A stretch of DNA of 64,000 nt from a virus. The stretch's first letter is position 1. Each line of letters begins with the position of its first letter. The position numbers and the translations under genes were made by a program. The stretch is from positions 17,768 through 81,767 of the IMG/VR virus record IMGVR_UViG_3300033145_001320; one strand, given 5' to 3'. The notes below the pieces were generated by a model. The model had not been told where the DNA came from. It saw only the letters and a program-made list of their open reading frames with translations, and did not search any database. Of the stretch, positions 17,824 to 25,298 are shown one piece after another.

Positions 17824-18256
17824 TACTTGTATAACCATACTCCCGCAATAACTCCTCTGTTTTCATTAGTTGATCGGGTAGCATAGTTGGAAAATTTGGA
17901 GTTCCGTATAATTCTATACTTTCCATTATACTATATCCTTGTAAAATTTTGAGTGGGTCGGTTACATAGTCTACACCTGATTGATACATTACAACTTTTT
18001 CTCTTGCAGTATCAAACATATATGTATAGTCTGTTATGCGACTGTCTGCCCAAGGATGATCCCATTTATCTCCTCGGTCTGCAATAACACTATCACTTTT
18101 TTTCAAGAAATCCAGAGTCAATTCTTCAAACATAGTTTGATTGACTTGGATTAGAATATTTAGTGGTATGTGACAAACATCTCCATCCTTAAAAATGCTT
18201 CCCAACCATTCCATATCATTTCCAGTTCCTACATAAAAATCTGCTTTAGTTCCCAT
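17810..18256 (-). CDS. Conserved phage hypothetical, 148 aa
   Basis: It begins MGTKADFYVGTGNDMEWLGSIF, a start seen in many small phage proteins of unknown function (MGTRADFYVGxGxxxEWLGSI). A central IADRGDKWDHPWADSRITDY segment and a Tyr-rich C-terminal part follow. No catalytic motif is recognised. It overlaps the start of the HNH gene by 14 nt. Confidence 0.7.
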   Translation of the reverse strand: MGTKADFYVGTGNDMEWLGSIFKDGDVCHIPLNILIQVNQTMFEELTLDFLKKSDSVIADRGDKWDHPWADSRITDYTYMFDTAREKVVMYQSGVDYVTDPLKILQGYSIMESIELYGTPNFPTMLPDQLMKTEELLREYGYTSNEPM

Positions 18257-18269
18257 AACAGCTCCTTAA

Positions 18270-18518
18270 TTAAACATCTCCGTTTTCTGTTATCTTTTTA
18301 TTTTCGTATGGAGCCAACAATCTGCGCCTTATTTCTTCGCCTGCTTCGTTAAGTTCTCCGAGAAAGTTTTTGTAATTCCCATATCCGGGTTCAACATGAT
18401 ATTTAGCAAACTTATAGAGTATATAATTCAAATCTCCATTCGCTTCAACACCAGCATCGAACATGGCCCGTACTACTTGGTCCATTGCTAAACGTTTACC
18501 TTCTTTAATGTATGGCAT
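18270..18518 (-). CDS. DUF6899-like small protein, 82 aa
   Basis: It begins MPYIKEGKR, has a central EANGDLNYILYKFAKYH...YGNYKNFLGELNEAGEEIRRR and ends in an acidic PYENKKITENGDV. This layout is common in phages and is listed as a domain of unknown function (DUF6899). Helical and soluble. The ribosome site (AAGGTGAT) is good. Confidence 0.7.
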   Translation of the reverse strand: MPYIKEGKRLAMDQVVRAMFDAGVEANGDLNYILYKFAKYHVEPGYGNYKNFLGELNEAGEEIRRRLLAPYENKKITENGDV

Positions 18519-18522
18519 ATTA

Positions 18523-18675
18523 TCACCTTTTCAATTTGCATCGTAATGCTTTTTTACCTTTTGCAGCATACATAATTTTTGGGGTTTGTCCCCAGTTACA
18601 TACAAAATTTGTATTGTTATCTACTTTGCATAGTTTACAATTAACACAATCAATCGTAAGGGCTTTGTTTCTCAT
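18523..18675 (-). CDS. Small cysteine-rich protein, 50 aa
   Basis: The ORF is too short for usual cut-offs but convincing: ATG at 18675 with AAAGGA 7 nt upstream and a 50-codon frame to TGA at 18523. C10-x2-C13-x2-C16 followed by C30 suggests a small zinc-binding knuckle; the tail is basic. Its start overlaps the end of the 129-aa gene by 26 nt, consistent with coupled translation. The function is unknown. Confidence 0.6.
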   Translation of the reverse strand: MRNKALTIDCVNCKLCKVDNNTNFVCNWGQTPKIMYAAKGKKALRCKLKR

Positions 18676-19039
18676 AACGTGGTCCTTTTTTAAAATTATT
18701 TGATTTCCAATTGATATACCTTTTCATTCTATCTTCACATGTTTCATTGAACTTGTGCTCATCAAAATTATCAGCAATGAATTGTGATGCTTCTTTCTGC
18801 TTGGTTCCTGTAAATTTAATCTCTAACCTTTTTTCAATATCCTTTATGAGTCTATATTGTTTTCCGGTGATATTGTTAAATTTGAGATTATTTTTGATTT
18901 TAAATTGTTTGTTTTCTTCGGCATACTTCTGAAGAAATAAATCAGCACCTTTTCTGGTATTATAACCTGTAAATTTAACATTCAAATTTCTTTCGATATC
19001 TTCAACATATTTTCTTTGAACCTTGGTCATAACAGCCAT
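18650..19039 (-). CDS. Protein with two KFTG-type repeats, 129 aa
   Basis: It holds two related helical units: RKYVEDIERNLNVKFTG (about 9-25) and YRLIKDIEKRLEIKFTG (about 62-78), each followed by a xxxKxAxxFI-like helix. Such units occur singly or in tandem in phage proteins, usually as small DNA- or protein-binding helix pairs of unknown role. The C-terminus is basic (RYINWKSNNFKKGPRYEK). The AGGAG spacing favours the ATG at 19039. Confidence 0.65.
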   Translation of the reverse strand: MAVMTKVQRKYVEDIERNLNVKFTGYNTRKGADLFLQKYAEENKQFKIKNNLKFNNITGKQYRLIKDIEKRLEIKFTGTKQKEASQFIADNFDEHKFNETCEDRMKRYINWKSNNFKKGPRYEKQSPYD

Positions 19040-19245
19040 TGTAGCTTTCTCCTATTATCATAAATCCAACTTGCTGCGTTTCTTGCTTCATATGATGATA
19101 AATCAGATTTGATATGATATAAGATCTTATATTTTCCTCGTTCCACAGTTTCCAAAATACCCAATCTTGATAAAATTCCTCTATAGTTATCATCTGTTGT
19201 ACGATATGCTGATGTACGGGAATATAGTGTTTTATTTTTTGCCAT
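19027..19245 (-). CDS. Small winged-helix-like protein, 72 aa
   Basis: In the frame starting at ATG 19245 the product has a plausible winged-helix pattern (ILSRLGILETVERGKYKILYHI, about 25-47) and a basic helix at the C-terminus (NAASWIYDNRRKL). The overlapping alternative frame from ATG 19253 gives a Trp/Gln/His-rich product with poor protein character, although its ATG is better spaced from the AAGGA. The choice rests on protein composition. It could be a small DNA-binding regulator; this is uncertain. Confidence 0.5.
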   Translation of the reverse strand: MAKNKTLYSRTSAYRTTDDNYRGILSRLGILETVERGKYKILYHIKSDLSSYEARNAASWIYDNRRKLQWLL

Positions 19246-19264
19246 TTGTTCATTGTCAGCTTCC

Positions 19265-19450
19265 TTATTTTATCTTATATAAGAGTCTGCCTTTTTTATC
19301 ATATATCCTTGACCCATATTTATTAGTACGAATCTTTCCTACATATTTTCCTTTTTTATCATATATCCTTGACTCATGTTTATTAACATGAATCTTCCCT
19401 GCATAACTCCCATCCTTATTATAAATTCTATGTCTTTCAGGAAAGTCATA
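19265..19450 (-). repeat. 60-bp tandem repeats inside the lipoprotein gene
   Basis: About two and a half near-identical 60-bp units (each with CCTTTTTTATCATATATCCT on the plus strand) encode the repeated RIYDKKG motif. The repeats give scope for copy-number change by slippage. Confidence 0.8.
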
Positions 19451-19516
19451 CAAGGTCCCAGTAGTTATGCACCCACATATGAAAATGGTGCATAACATAC
19501 TCATAAATAGTTTCAT
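19265..19516 (-). CDS. Repeat lipoprotein, 83 aa
   Basis: It has an N-terminal signal (MKLFMSMLCTIFICGC) with a lipobox-like I-C-G-C15, so it is probably acylated and membrane-anchored. The mature part is two and a half tandem 20-residue repeats of the type RIYDKKGKYVGKIRTNKYGS. Short RIYDxxGxxxG repeats occur in exported bacterial proteins of unknown role. This is one of several phage-encoded exported proteins in this window. The ribosome site is AAGGAG. Confidence 0.72.
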   Translation of the reverse strand: MKLFMSMLCTIFICGCITTGTLYDFPERHRIYNKDGSYAGKIHVNKHESRIYDKKGKYVGKIRTNKYGSRIYDKKGRLLYKIK

Positions 19517-19531
19517 TTTATTGGTCTCCTT

Positions 19532-19560
19532 ATTTTAGGAATCCAAATTTATATACTCTT
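19532..19560 (-). repeat. Short duplicate of the 3' end of the 259-aa gene
   Basis: This stretch closely matches 19924-19955, the last codons of the 259-aa gene. Both can encode VYKFGFLK then TAA and are followed by a GGAGA site. Here the coding frame is not otherwise open, so it looks like a remnant of a small duplication next to the frameshifted gene. Confidence 0.6.
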
Positions 19561-19731
19561 TGGTATAACCGTGTTTTTATCAATCAACCCAACTTCAGGG
19601 ATTAATCTTGTGTTCATATCAAGATTCATAACCATTTCTTTATTTTCTGGAATTATATATTTCCAACCGATAGCGGTTAATACCTTTAAAATTCTTGATA
19701 CATCCTCGAATGGTTCCAGTTGGATTTTCTT
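19549..19731 (-). pseudogene. C-terminal piece of a frameshifted gene
   Basis: This frame reads well as protein (EDVSRILKVLTAIGWKYIIP, then a Met/Asn stretch and LIPEVGLIDKNTVIPKSI, stop) but has no start or ribosome site. It follows directly from the 91-aa ORF at 19640-19915 if one A is removed from the A4 run at 19725-19728 (minus strand), giving MKEIQLEPFEDVS and a continuous product of about 123 aa. Either a genuine mutation, a frameshift mechanism or a sequence error. Confidence 0.6.
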
Positions 19732-19915
19732 TCATGACTTTAAAGTTTACATCAGTCATTGTGGCTGTTTTTGTTTTTTTATTTATTTTTAATGAGTAAT
19801 GTGATGTTATCCATATAAATCCATCTGTTTGGTCATTTAAAAAATTTTCAGTCCATTCAAGATCAGATTTGTTTGGGGTCCATTTACTAAAATTTAACAT
19901 TTTGTTCGTGTCCAT
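19640..19915 (-). CDS. Hypothetical protein, N-terminal piece of a frameshifted gene
   Basis: This is a 91-aa ORF with a good start. Residues 1-68 look genuine (NFSKWTPNKSDLEWTENFLN, HYSLKINKKTKTATM). The last 25 residues (NPTGTIRGCIKNFKG...) are probably out of frame, because the neighbouring frame continues with better protein sequence from the A4 run at 19725-19728 to a stop at 19549. The function is unknown. It lies between a lipoprotein gene and the methylase-related 259-aa gene. Confidence 0.6.
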   Translation of the reverse strand: MDTNKMLNFSKWTPNKSDLEWTENFLNDQTDGFIWITSHYSLKINKKTKTATMTDVNFKVMKENPTGTIRGCIKNFKGINRYRLEIYNSRK

Positions 19916-19924
19916 TATTCTCCT

Positions 19925-20704
19925 TTATTTTAAAAAACCAAATTTATAAACTCCTTCCCTCATTCGATCTTCGAATGTTTTGTAGAGAATAGCAAACTTG
20001 TCTAAATCATTTTTGAAGTATTTTTCCAATACAAAGTTTTTTATTTGCCACCATCCAGCATCCCATCTATCTAAATTCCAATGAGGGGTTTTTTGATGTA
20101 CAATTTTTCTTGCCTCAATGGACATCTTTATCAAGGATGCAGCTGTTGTCAAAACTTCTTCAGCATCTGAAGACAATCTTAAATTATGAATATTATGATG
20201 GTTCAGTAAAAATCTTTCGTTATTATCTTGATATGAATTTTGAACTAACTCTGTAAAATTTATAGATGAGGAAAGATCAACCATTTCTTCTTTTTTTATA
20301 AAGAACCATTGATTCAGTATATTAAATTTTTCATTCTTGAATGAAAATTGATAGCTTTTTGTATTAAATAAACAATATATGATCGAATCTATATACCATT
20401 GAAAATAATCTTCTTGTGAATCGTCTGGCCATACATATTCTTGTATTCTCTCATAAAAATGAGTCCATTTATCTGTCAATAAATTAGCGGTAGCAGCAGG
20501 CACAACTTTATGAAAATTAGATCTATCCACATAAATTCCACCGGTTACTGTCAAATTTGTTGATGATATTGCAATATTCGCTTCCTCTCTATTATATGCT
20601 AATGTAACATATCCTAAATATGGAAGTTCTTTCTTTGATTCGATTTCATACCCAGTTCCATTTGAAAATAATTTTTTTGGGGATGTAATTATCATTGTTG
20701 TCAT
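19925..20704 (-). CDS. C-terminal partner of a split methylase-like protein, 259 aa
   Basis: The start overlaps the 601-aa methylase gene (ATGA, GAGGT site), indicating coupled translation. The segments ISSTNLTVTGGIYVDRSNFHKVV, AATANLLTDKW and YIDSIIYCLFNTKSY...NILNQWFFI resemble the C-terminal, target-recognition-side region of type IIG-like or phage methylase proteins, where it is one chain with the catalytic domain. The split halves would add up to about 860 aa. No catalytic motif is in this half. The assignment is by layout, not by search. Confidence 0.6.
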   Translation of the reverse strand: MTTMIITSPKKLFSNGTGYEIESKKELPYLGYVTLAYNREEANIAISSTNLTVTGGIYVDRSNFHKVVPAATANLLTDKWTHFYERIQEYVWPDDSQEDYFQWYIDSIIYCLFNTKSYQFSFKNEKFNILNQWFFIKKEEMVDLSSSINFTELVQNSYQDNNERFLLNHHNIHNLRLSSDAEEVLTTAASLIKMSIEARKIVHQKTPHWNLDRWDAGWWQIKNFVLEKYFKNDLDKFAILYKTFEDRMREGVYKFGFLK

Positions 20705-22506
20705 AGAGTTACCTCACTAACTACACGTTCCTTTAAACAATTTTGCATTTCATCACAATTATATAGTTTTATTTTTCCATTAGATTCTAAATTTTTATCA
20801 TATAAATCAAATTCAAATTCATATTTAGATGTTTCTTCTTTAGGGGAAAAGATGCAAAAACACATTACAAAGTCATCAGTTAAAGATGGAAAAACTGTTG
20901 CTGGAAACATAACTCCTTTTTCCATCTTATAATAGTTAAACCATAAATTTCTAAAATCTCTATTATTAAATCCTGTAAAGAAAGTACCTAATAGAAATGT
21001 TGAAACATATTGATTATCATTTTTATAGTATCTTCTATTAAATAAAATTCTATATAGAAAATTGATGTATAGTTCTGAGTTAACACGGGCCAATTCTGGA
21101 TCCTCTTTCATATAAAGTTTGGTAATATCATTTTCATCAGGAAAAAGACGTTCTTTTTCATTATATCCGCCTGGCGTACTCATTGGAGGATTTTGTAATA
21201 TGTGAATATTTTTATTTTGTAACATTGCCAATATTAAGTCAACCGGAATTTTTGAATTTTCATGAAAAATCAAGGAAGATGAGTTCTGCATATTTTTAAA
21301 AACTTTTTTGATTTCACTTTTATCAACTGTTATTTTGCCTTTTTTATTTATTTTTTTAACAACTGATAAATCATCATTTAAGAAATCTAATTGAAATTTA
21401 ATAGCATTAATATTATTTTCTTTTGAAATTGTAAAATCGTCCTTAAATAAATTTGAACAATATAATCTCTCAATTGCATATCCGTATTTATGGTTAGTTA
21501 GATTTTGTGTTGCACAACATGTATCCCACCACCACAATTCATTGAATGGATTAATGTCAATTCCTTCAAAATAAGGAAGAATATATTTCTCATATAGAAA
21601 TTCCGCCAAAGGTATAGGTGTGTAATATTCGCCTGTTGCTCTTCTATATTTATCTTCGCTAAGATCATCAAATTCACTTGAAATATTATCTAACGTTTCT
21701 TTATTTGAAATTGGAAAATCATATTTTGATATAAACATTGATAATGCTAAAGGAATTATTTCTAGATCATAAATGATATTATCAACTGTAGTTATCATTA
21801 TTTTTTCATCTACATGATACTTGCCTAAAATAATAGCATGATAAAAAATTACTTTTAATTGATTAAAGTTATATTTTTCTTGATCTGATAGAACTGTATT
21901 TTTAAATTCTCTATATATAAGACTCAGATTTTTCATACTCACAACCTTTTTATTAATCTTTAGTTTTCCACTTTTAAAACAATATTCAATATAATTATAA
22001 ATATCATCGACACTAGTTTCTTTATTTTCAAAATATGTGATTTTATTAAAGTCCAGTATCTCTTTTTTTATATCATATCTTAACCATTTATAATTATTCT
22101 CTGTATCATCATATAATTTTCTGGCTGAACTTGTTGGGATTCTTTCATCGTGAAAATATTTTTCTATATTTTTTGTTTCTAAAATAAAACAAAAATCTTT
22201 TAAAACCCCAACTAACAATGATGGATTCTCTTGTGGAAGATTATTTATAGCTTTTGCATACACAATTAACTGTGATATAACTCGACTACACTCATCTTCA
22301 GACAAATTGATGTTTTTCCCCTCAACTAAAAATGAGAAATCAAGAACATAGTGATATCCATCACTATTCACTAAAGATATATTTGTAGTTCCTCGCTTTT
22401 TTAATCCACTATTAATAATTTCTAATATATCAGTCTCAACTAAGTTTGTAGGTATTTTTAATTCTTCTTTTTCTTTTATTAAATATGTAATTGTTTCTTT
22501 TTGCAT
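20701..22506 (-). CDS. N6-adenine DNA methyltransferase-like protein
   Basis: The protein is about 601 aa from the ATG at 22506 (GGAG 6 nt upstream; upstream GTG/ATG starts are less likely). GEYYTPIPLAEFLYEKYI is the GxxYTP motif of HsdM/type IIG enzymes, D328-TCCATQN takes the place of the SAM-binding motif I, and N439-PPM is the catalytic NPPY motif with Met instead of Tyr. The changes at motif I (no clear GxG) and IV leave it open whether it still methylates. It follows topoisomerase B with almost no gap. Confidence 0.72.
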   Translation of the reverse strand: MQKETITYLIKEKEELKIPTNLVETDILEIINSGLKKRGTTNISLVNSDGYHYVLDFSFLVEGKNINLSEDECSRVISQLIVYAKAINNLPQENPSLLVGVLKDFCFILETKNIEKYFHDERIPTSSARKLYDDTENNYKWLRYDIKKEILDFNKITYFENKETSVDDIYNYIEYCFKSGKLKINKKVVSMKNLSLIYREFKNTVLSDQEKYNFNQLKVIFYHAIILGKYHVDEKIMITTVDNIIYDLEIIPLALSMFISKYDFPISNKETLDNISSEFDDLSEDKYRRATGEYYTPIPLAEFLYEKYILPYFEGIDINPFNELWWWDTCCATQNLTNHKYGYAIERLYCSNLFKDDFTISKENNINAIKFQLDFLNDDLSVVKKINKKGKITVDKSEIKKVFKNMQNSSSLIFHENSKIPVDLILAMLQNKNIHILQNPPMSTPGGYNEKERLFPDENDITKLYMKEDPELARVNSELYINFLYRILFNRRYYKNDNQYVSTFLLGTFFTGFNNRDFRNLWFNYYKMEKGVMFPATVFPSLTDDFVMCFCIFSPKEETSKYEFEFDLYDKNLESNGKIKLYNCDEMQNCLKERVVSEVTL

Positions 22507-22527
22507 GATAAACTCCATTTTATACAC

Positions 22528-24312
22528 TCATGATATCAGTTTCCTTTTTTCTTCTGCACTTGAAAACAATATTGATAACTTGTCGATATCTTTACTATAT
22601 TCAATCGGTATTAGATTTCTTGTTGCTTCATCAAGTAAACATATTCTTAATTGTGCAGGATTCATTTCCCCAAGTCCTTTGTACCTTTGAATCTTTCGAC
22701 CCTTTGCTCTAGCTTTTTCCAATTCTTTTTCTGACCATAAAGGGATAAATGTTTTTCCTTCATGAATTGCAAACAAAGGAGTTTGAGCGATAAAATAGTT
22801 TCCTGCTTGAACAATTTCTGGAACTAAGATTCCCATAACCATTGATACAAGACATGCAATATGATTTCCATCATGATCAGCATCAGTCGAACATACGATT
22901 TTGTCATACCTTAATTTACTAATATCAAAGTCTGGACCAACTCCAGTTCCCAACGCTTTAATTAATTCTCCTACTTCTTTATTTTCGAGAATGTTTTTCT
23001 TTGTTGTGACATTCGGAATTGATTTTCCTCTTAGTGGAAGGATTGCATGAATGGTTGGATTCCTTGATTGTATAATTGAACCACCTGCTGAATCTCCCTC
23101 AACTATAAATAATTCACCATTTCGACTTGTACAGTCTCTTAGTTTTGTGAATTGTGTAGATGCTCTTCTTCCTCCTGATCCGTTTGTTTTCAACTTCTTT
23201 GCATCTAAACGTTTTCTATATTCAGAAAATCGTTCAAGCCATTCAATCATTAATGGTTCTTGAACCTGTGCAAATTCTTCCAGTTGTGATCTGAAATCTT
23301 TTGCGAATTTATCAAAATCTGTTTTTCGATTTGTTAGTTTATCTTTTGTCTGCCCTGAAAACTTTGGTTCAATTAAATTCAACATCAGATATGCTCGTAA
23401 ACCATACAAACAATCATTTGGTTGAAATGATAAACCATGTTTCTTTGCTTTTGATGTGAAGAACTCTTTCAAAATATCTTGAAATAATAAAACATGTGTA
23501 CCGCCTGCATTAACAGGTAGTAGATTCACAGATGAAATCATTTTTGGAGATACTGATCCATCTGTTTCATAAGCAAATAATACATGAAATTTTTCAGGTG
23601 CTTTGTCTGAATTTAAAAATGTTGCTATAGTTTTGCCTTTACCTGTCAAGCAATTACGAGCAAAATGTTCTTCAATGCTTAATTGAAATACTTCCTTTTC
23701 GCCATCGACAATCAACACGAAGCTAATATCATTTGACATTTCTGCTGATGCTGTTGTTAAGCGTCTTCTAATTCTATCAAGATCAGGTGTTAGTGTTTCG
23801 AAGAATTTAGCATCAGGAGTAAACTCAATTTTTGTTGAGAATGGTCTTTCGTCTTTATAAGGTTCAATTTTCGAACGTTTTAATTTAGCATTGTTAAACT
23901 CGAATATACCATATTGCTTATCTCGATATACTTCAACTGTATAATCTGTGCTTAGAGCATTAACAACAATCAATCCAACACCGTGTAATCCTGAACTTAT
24001 TTCATATGCTGTTTTTCTATCTTGAAACTTTCCCCCTGAGAATAGTTTTGATGAAATTATGATCGGAGTGTTATCATCAAGTGGGATTCCTCTCCCATCA
24101 TCAAGTACTGAAAATTTATTTAATTTTGTGTCTATTATAACAGCAATAATTTTTGCATGACCGGATAAAGCCTCATCAAGAGAATTATCTAAAATTTCTT
24201 CAAGCAGATGTGTTGGAGTCTCACTAGATCCAATGTACATACCAGAATTTAACTGTATATGTTCTATTTCTTCAAGAACTTGAATATCTTTTGCCGTGTA
24301 TCTTTTTGCCAT
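22528..24312 (-). CDS. 39: Type II topoisomerase B/ATPase subunit, T4 gp39/60-like
   Basis: The protein is 594 aa. GHKL ATPase motifs (LEEILDNSLDEAL, N43 and E39; DDGRGIPL; GLHGVGL) are followed by the transducer and the TOPRIM domain (EGDSAGG; STDADHDGNH) and a KGLGEMN close to the C-terminus. It is undivided, unlike T4 where genes 39 and 60 are separate. It forms the heterotetramer with the A subunit at 15639-16937. AAGGAGG ribosome site. Confidence 0.93.
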   Translation of the reverse strand: MAKRYTAKDIQVLEEIEHIQLNSGMYIGSSETPTHLLEEILDNSLDEALSGHAKIIAVIIDTKLNKFSVLDDGRGIPLDDNTPIIISSKLFSGGKFQDRKTAYEISSGLHGVGLIVVNALSTDYTVEVYRDKQYGIFEFNNAKLKRSKIEPYKDERPFSTKIEFTPDAKFFETLTPDLDRIRRRLTTASAEMSNDISFVLIVDGEKEVFQLSIEEHFARNCLTGKGKTIATFLNSDKAPEKFHVLFAYETDGSVSPKMISSVNLLPVNAGGTHVLLFQDILKEFFTSKAKKHGLSFQPNDCLYGLRAYLMLNLIEPKFSGQTKDKLTNRKTDFDKFAKDFRSQLEEFAQVQEPLMIEWLERFSEYRKRLDAKKLKTNGSGGRRASTQFTKLRDCTSRNGELFIVEGDSAGGSIIQSRNPTIHAILPLRGKSIPNVTTKKNILENKEVGELIKALGTGVGPDFDISKLRYDKIVCSTDADHDGNHIACLVSMVMGILVPEIVQAGNYFIAQTPLFAIHEGKTFIPLWSEKELEKARAKGRKIQRYKGLGEMNPAQLRICLLDEATRNLIPIEYSKDIDKLSILFSSAEEKRKLIS

Positions 24313-24386
24313 TCAGAGTCCTCCTTTAATACTCTAATACAAGTCCATCCATTTTTATGGCTACTTATTTTATTATTAGCAACTAA

Positions 24387-25049
24387 TTACATACACCCAT
24401 AATTTAATTTATTCTCGTTACAAAACATTTTTAAATTATAAACTTCATATATAAGTTCATTTGGAGAAGTACATACATACTTAAATTTAGTTCTTCCAGT
24501 TAAAGAATCACTGAGTTTTTCTCTAGCTCCCGGTTTATGCATAGATGGTTTTTGTTTCATAAACATAGAATGATCTGGTCTTTTTCTTCCCTTTAAAGTA
24601 TTTGCATGCTTTATACATTCATCGGGGTTATTCATCCTACCACGTCCTTTATTTATCATATCCTGAGCATTATCTTTAGAAGTTCCAACAAACAAATGAT
24701 CTGGGTTTACACAATAAGTTATATCACACTTATGACAAATATACATATCATTAGGAATAGATCCCACATATAATTCATAAAAAATTCTATGAGCTTGATT
24801 ATCATTATAACAACCATAATTATTATTTTTCTTTCCTTGTATCCATTCCCAGCAATTAGTTTTATCATTTATAATATATCTATCTGCTAATTCTATCTTT
24901 AAATATTCTTTTAACAGACTTGAATGCTCATTCCAATAAATCTCTTTATTTGGATGATCTAGCATACGAGTTAAATGTTGGTTTAAATATCTAAGAGACC
25001 TGAATGTTTTTCCGCAAATTTTACAGTTAAAAATGTTTTCCTCTGTCAT
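24387..25049 (-). CDS. HNH homing endonuclease with C2H2-type finger, possibly truncated
   Basis: The protein is 220 aa. An N-terminal FNCKICGKTFRSLRYLNQH zinc finger precedes an HNH_3 core (NCWEWIQGKKNNNYG, AHRIFYELY, ICHKCDITYCVNPDHLF, GTSKDNAQDM). It ends at a TAA inside what looks like a NUMOD-type tail; after the stop the same frame reads LVANNKISSHKNGWTCIRV, the kind of ending seen in the 7605-8219 gene. So the stop may be a nonsense mutation or be read through. It lies directly upstream of topoisomerase B. Confidence 0.8.
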   Translation of the reverse strand: MTEENIFNCKICGKTFRSLRYLNQHLTRMLDHPNKEIYWNEHSSLLKEYLKIELADRYIINDKTNCWEWIQGKKNNNYGCYNDNQAHRIFYELYVGSIPNDMYICHKCDITYCVNPDHLFVGTSKDNAQDMINKGRGRMNNPDECIKHANTLKGRKRPDHSMFMKQKPSMHKPGAREKLSDSLTGRTKFKYVCTSPNELIYEVYNLKMFCNENKLNYGCM

Positions 25050-25079
25050 TTCCCATCGTTTGCCTCCTTTAAAATTATA

Positions 25080-25116
25080 GTAACCAGACTTAAAACTAAT
25101 TTTTAAGTCTGGTTAC
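25080..25116 (-). terminator. Long perfect hairpin, probable terminator
   Basis: A 16-bp perfect stem (GTAACCAGACTTAAAA with its complement) with a 5-nt loop lies 8 nt after the stop of the 56-aa membrane protein gene. The U-tract in the minus direction is weak, so termination may be partial. It separates the VWA/MoxR block from the HNH/topoisomerase block. Confidence 0.65.
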
Positions 25117-25124
25117 CATTTTGA

Positions 25125-25295
25125 TCAGTCCTGTGTGTTTTGATCATATGGAAATACTGGGTACCATTTAACACACATAAAATAAACATATAATATATCA
25201 ACGGCTAATAGAACCGTATTTCCTGTAATACCTGCAACCATAGCTAATCTCCATGCAGCCATCCATAGTAACATAACCCAAATTATATGTAACAT
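25125..25295 (-). CDS. Small membrane protein, 56 aa
   Basis: The ORF is short but has ATG at 25295, an AAGGA site 8 nt upstream and a strongly hydrophobic product: one long or two short membrane segments (IIWVMLLWMAAWRLAMVAG, then VLLAVDILYVYFM) and a soluble tail rich in Asp, Gln, Asn. It follows the VWA-protein gene by 3 nt. The function is unknown; holin-like or inner-membrane accessory are possibilities that the sequence does not decide. Confidence 0.6.
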   Translation of the reverse strand: MLHIIWVMLLWMAAWRLAMVAGITGNTVLLAVDILYVYFMCVKWYPVFPYDQNTQD

Positions 25296-25298
25296 AGT

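Noticed and set aside
19002-19253. 83-aa ORF starting MNKWQKIK
   Set aside because: It is better spaced from the ribosome site but has poor protein character (Trp/His/Gln-rich); the overlapping 72-aa frame looks like a folded small protein.
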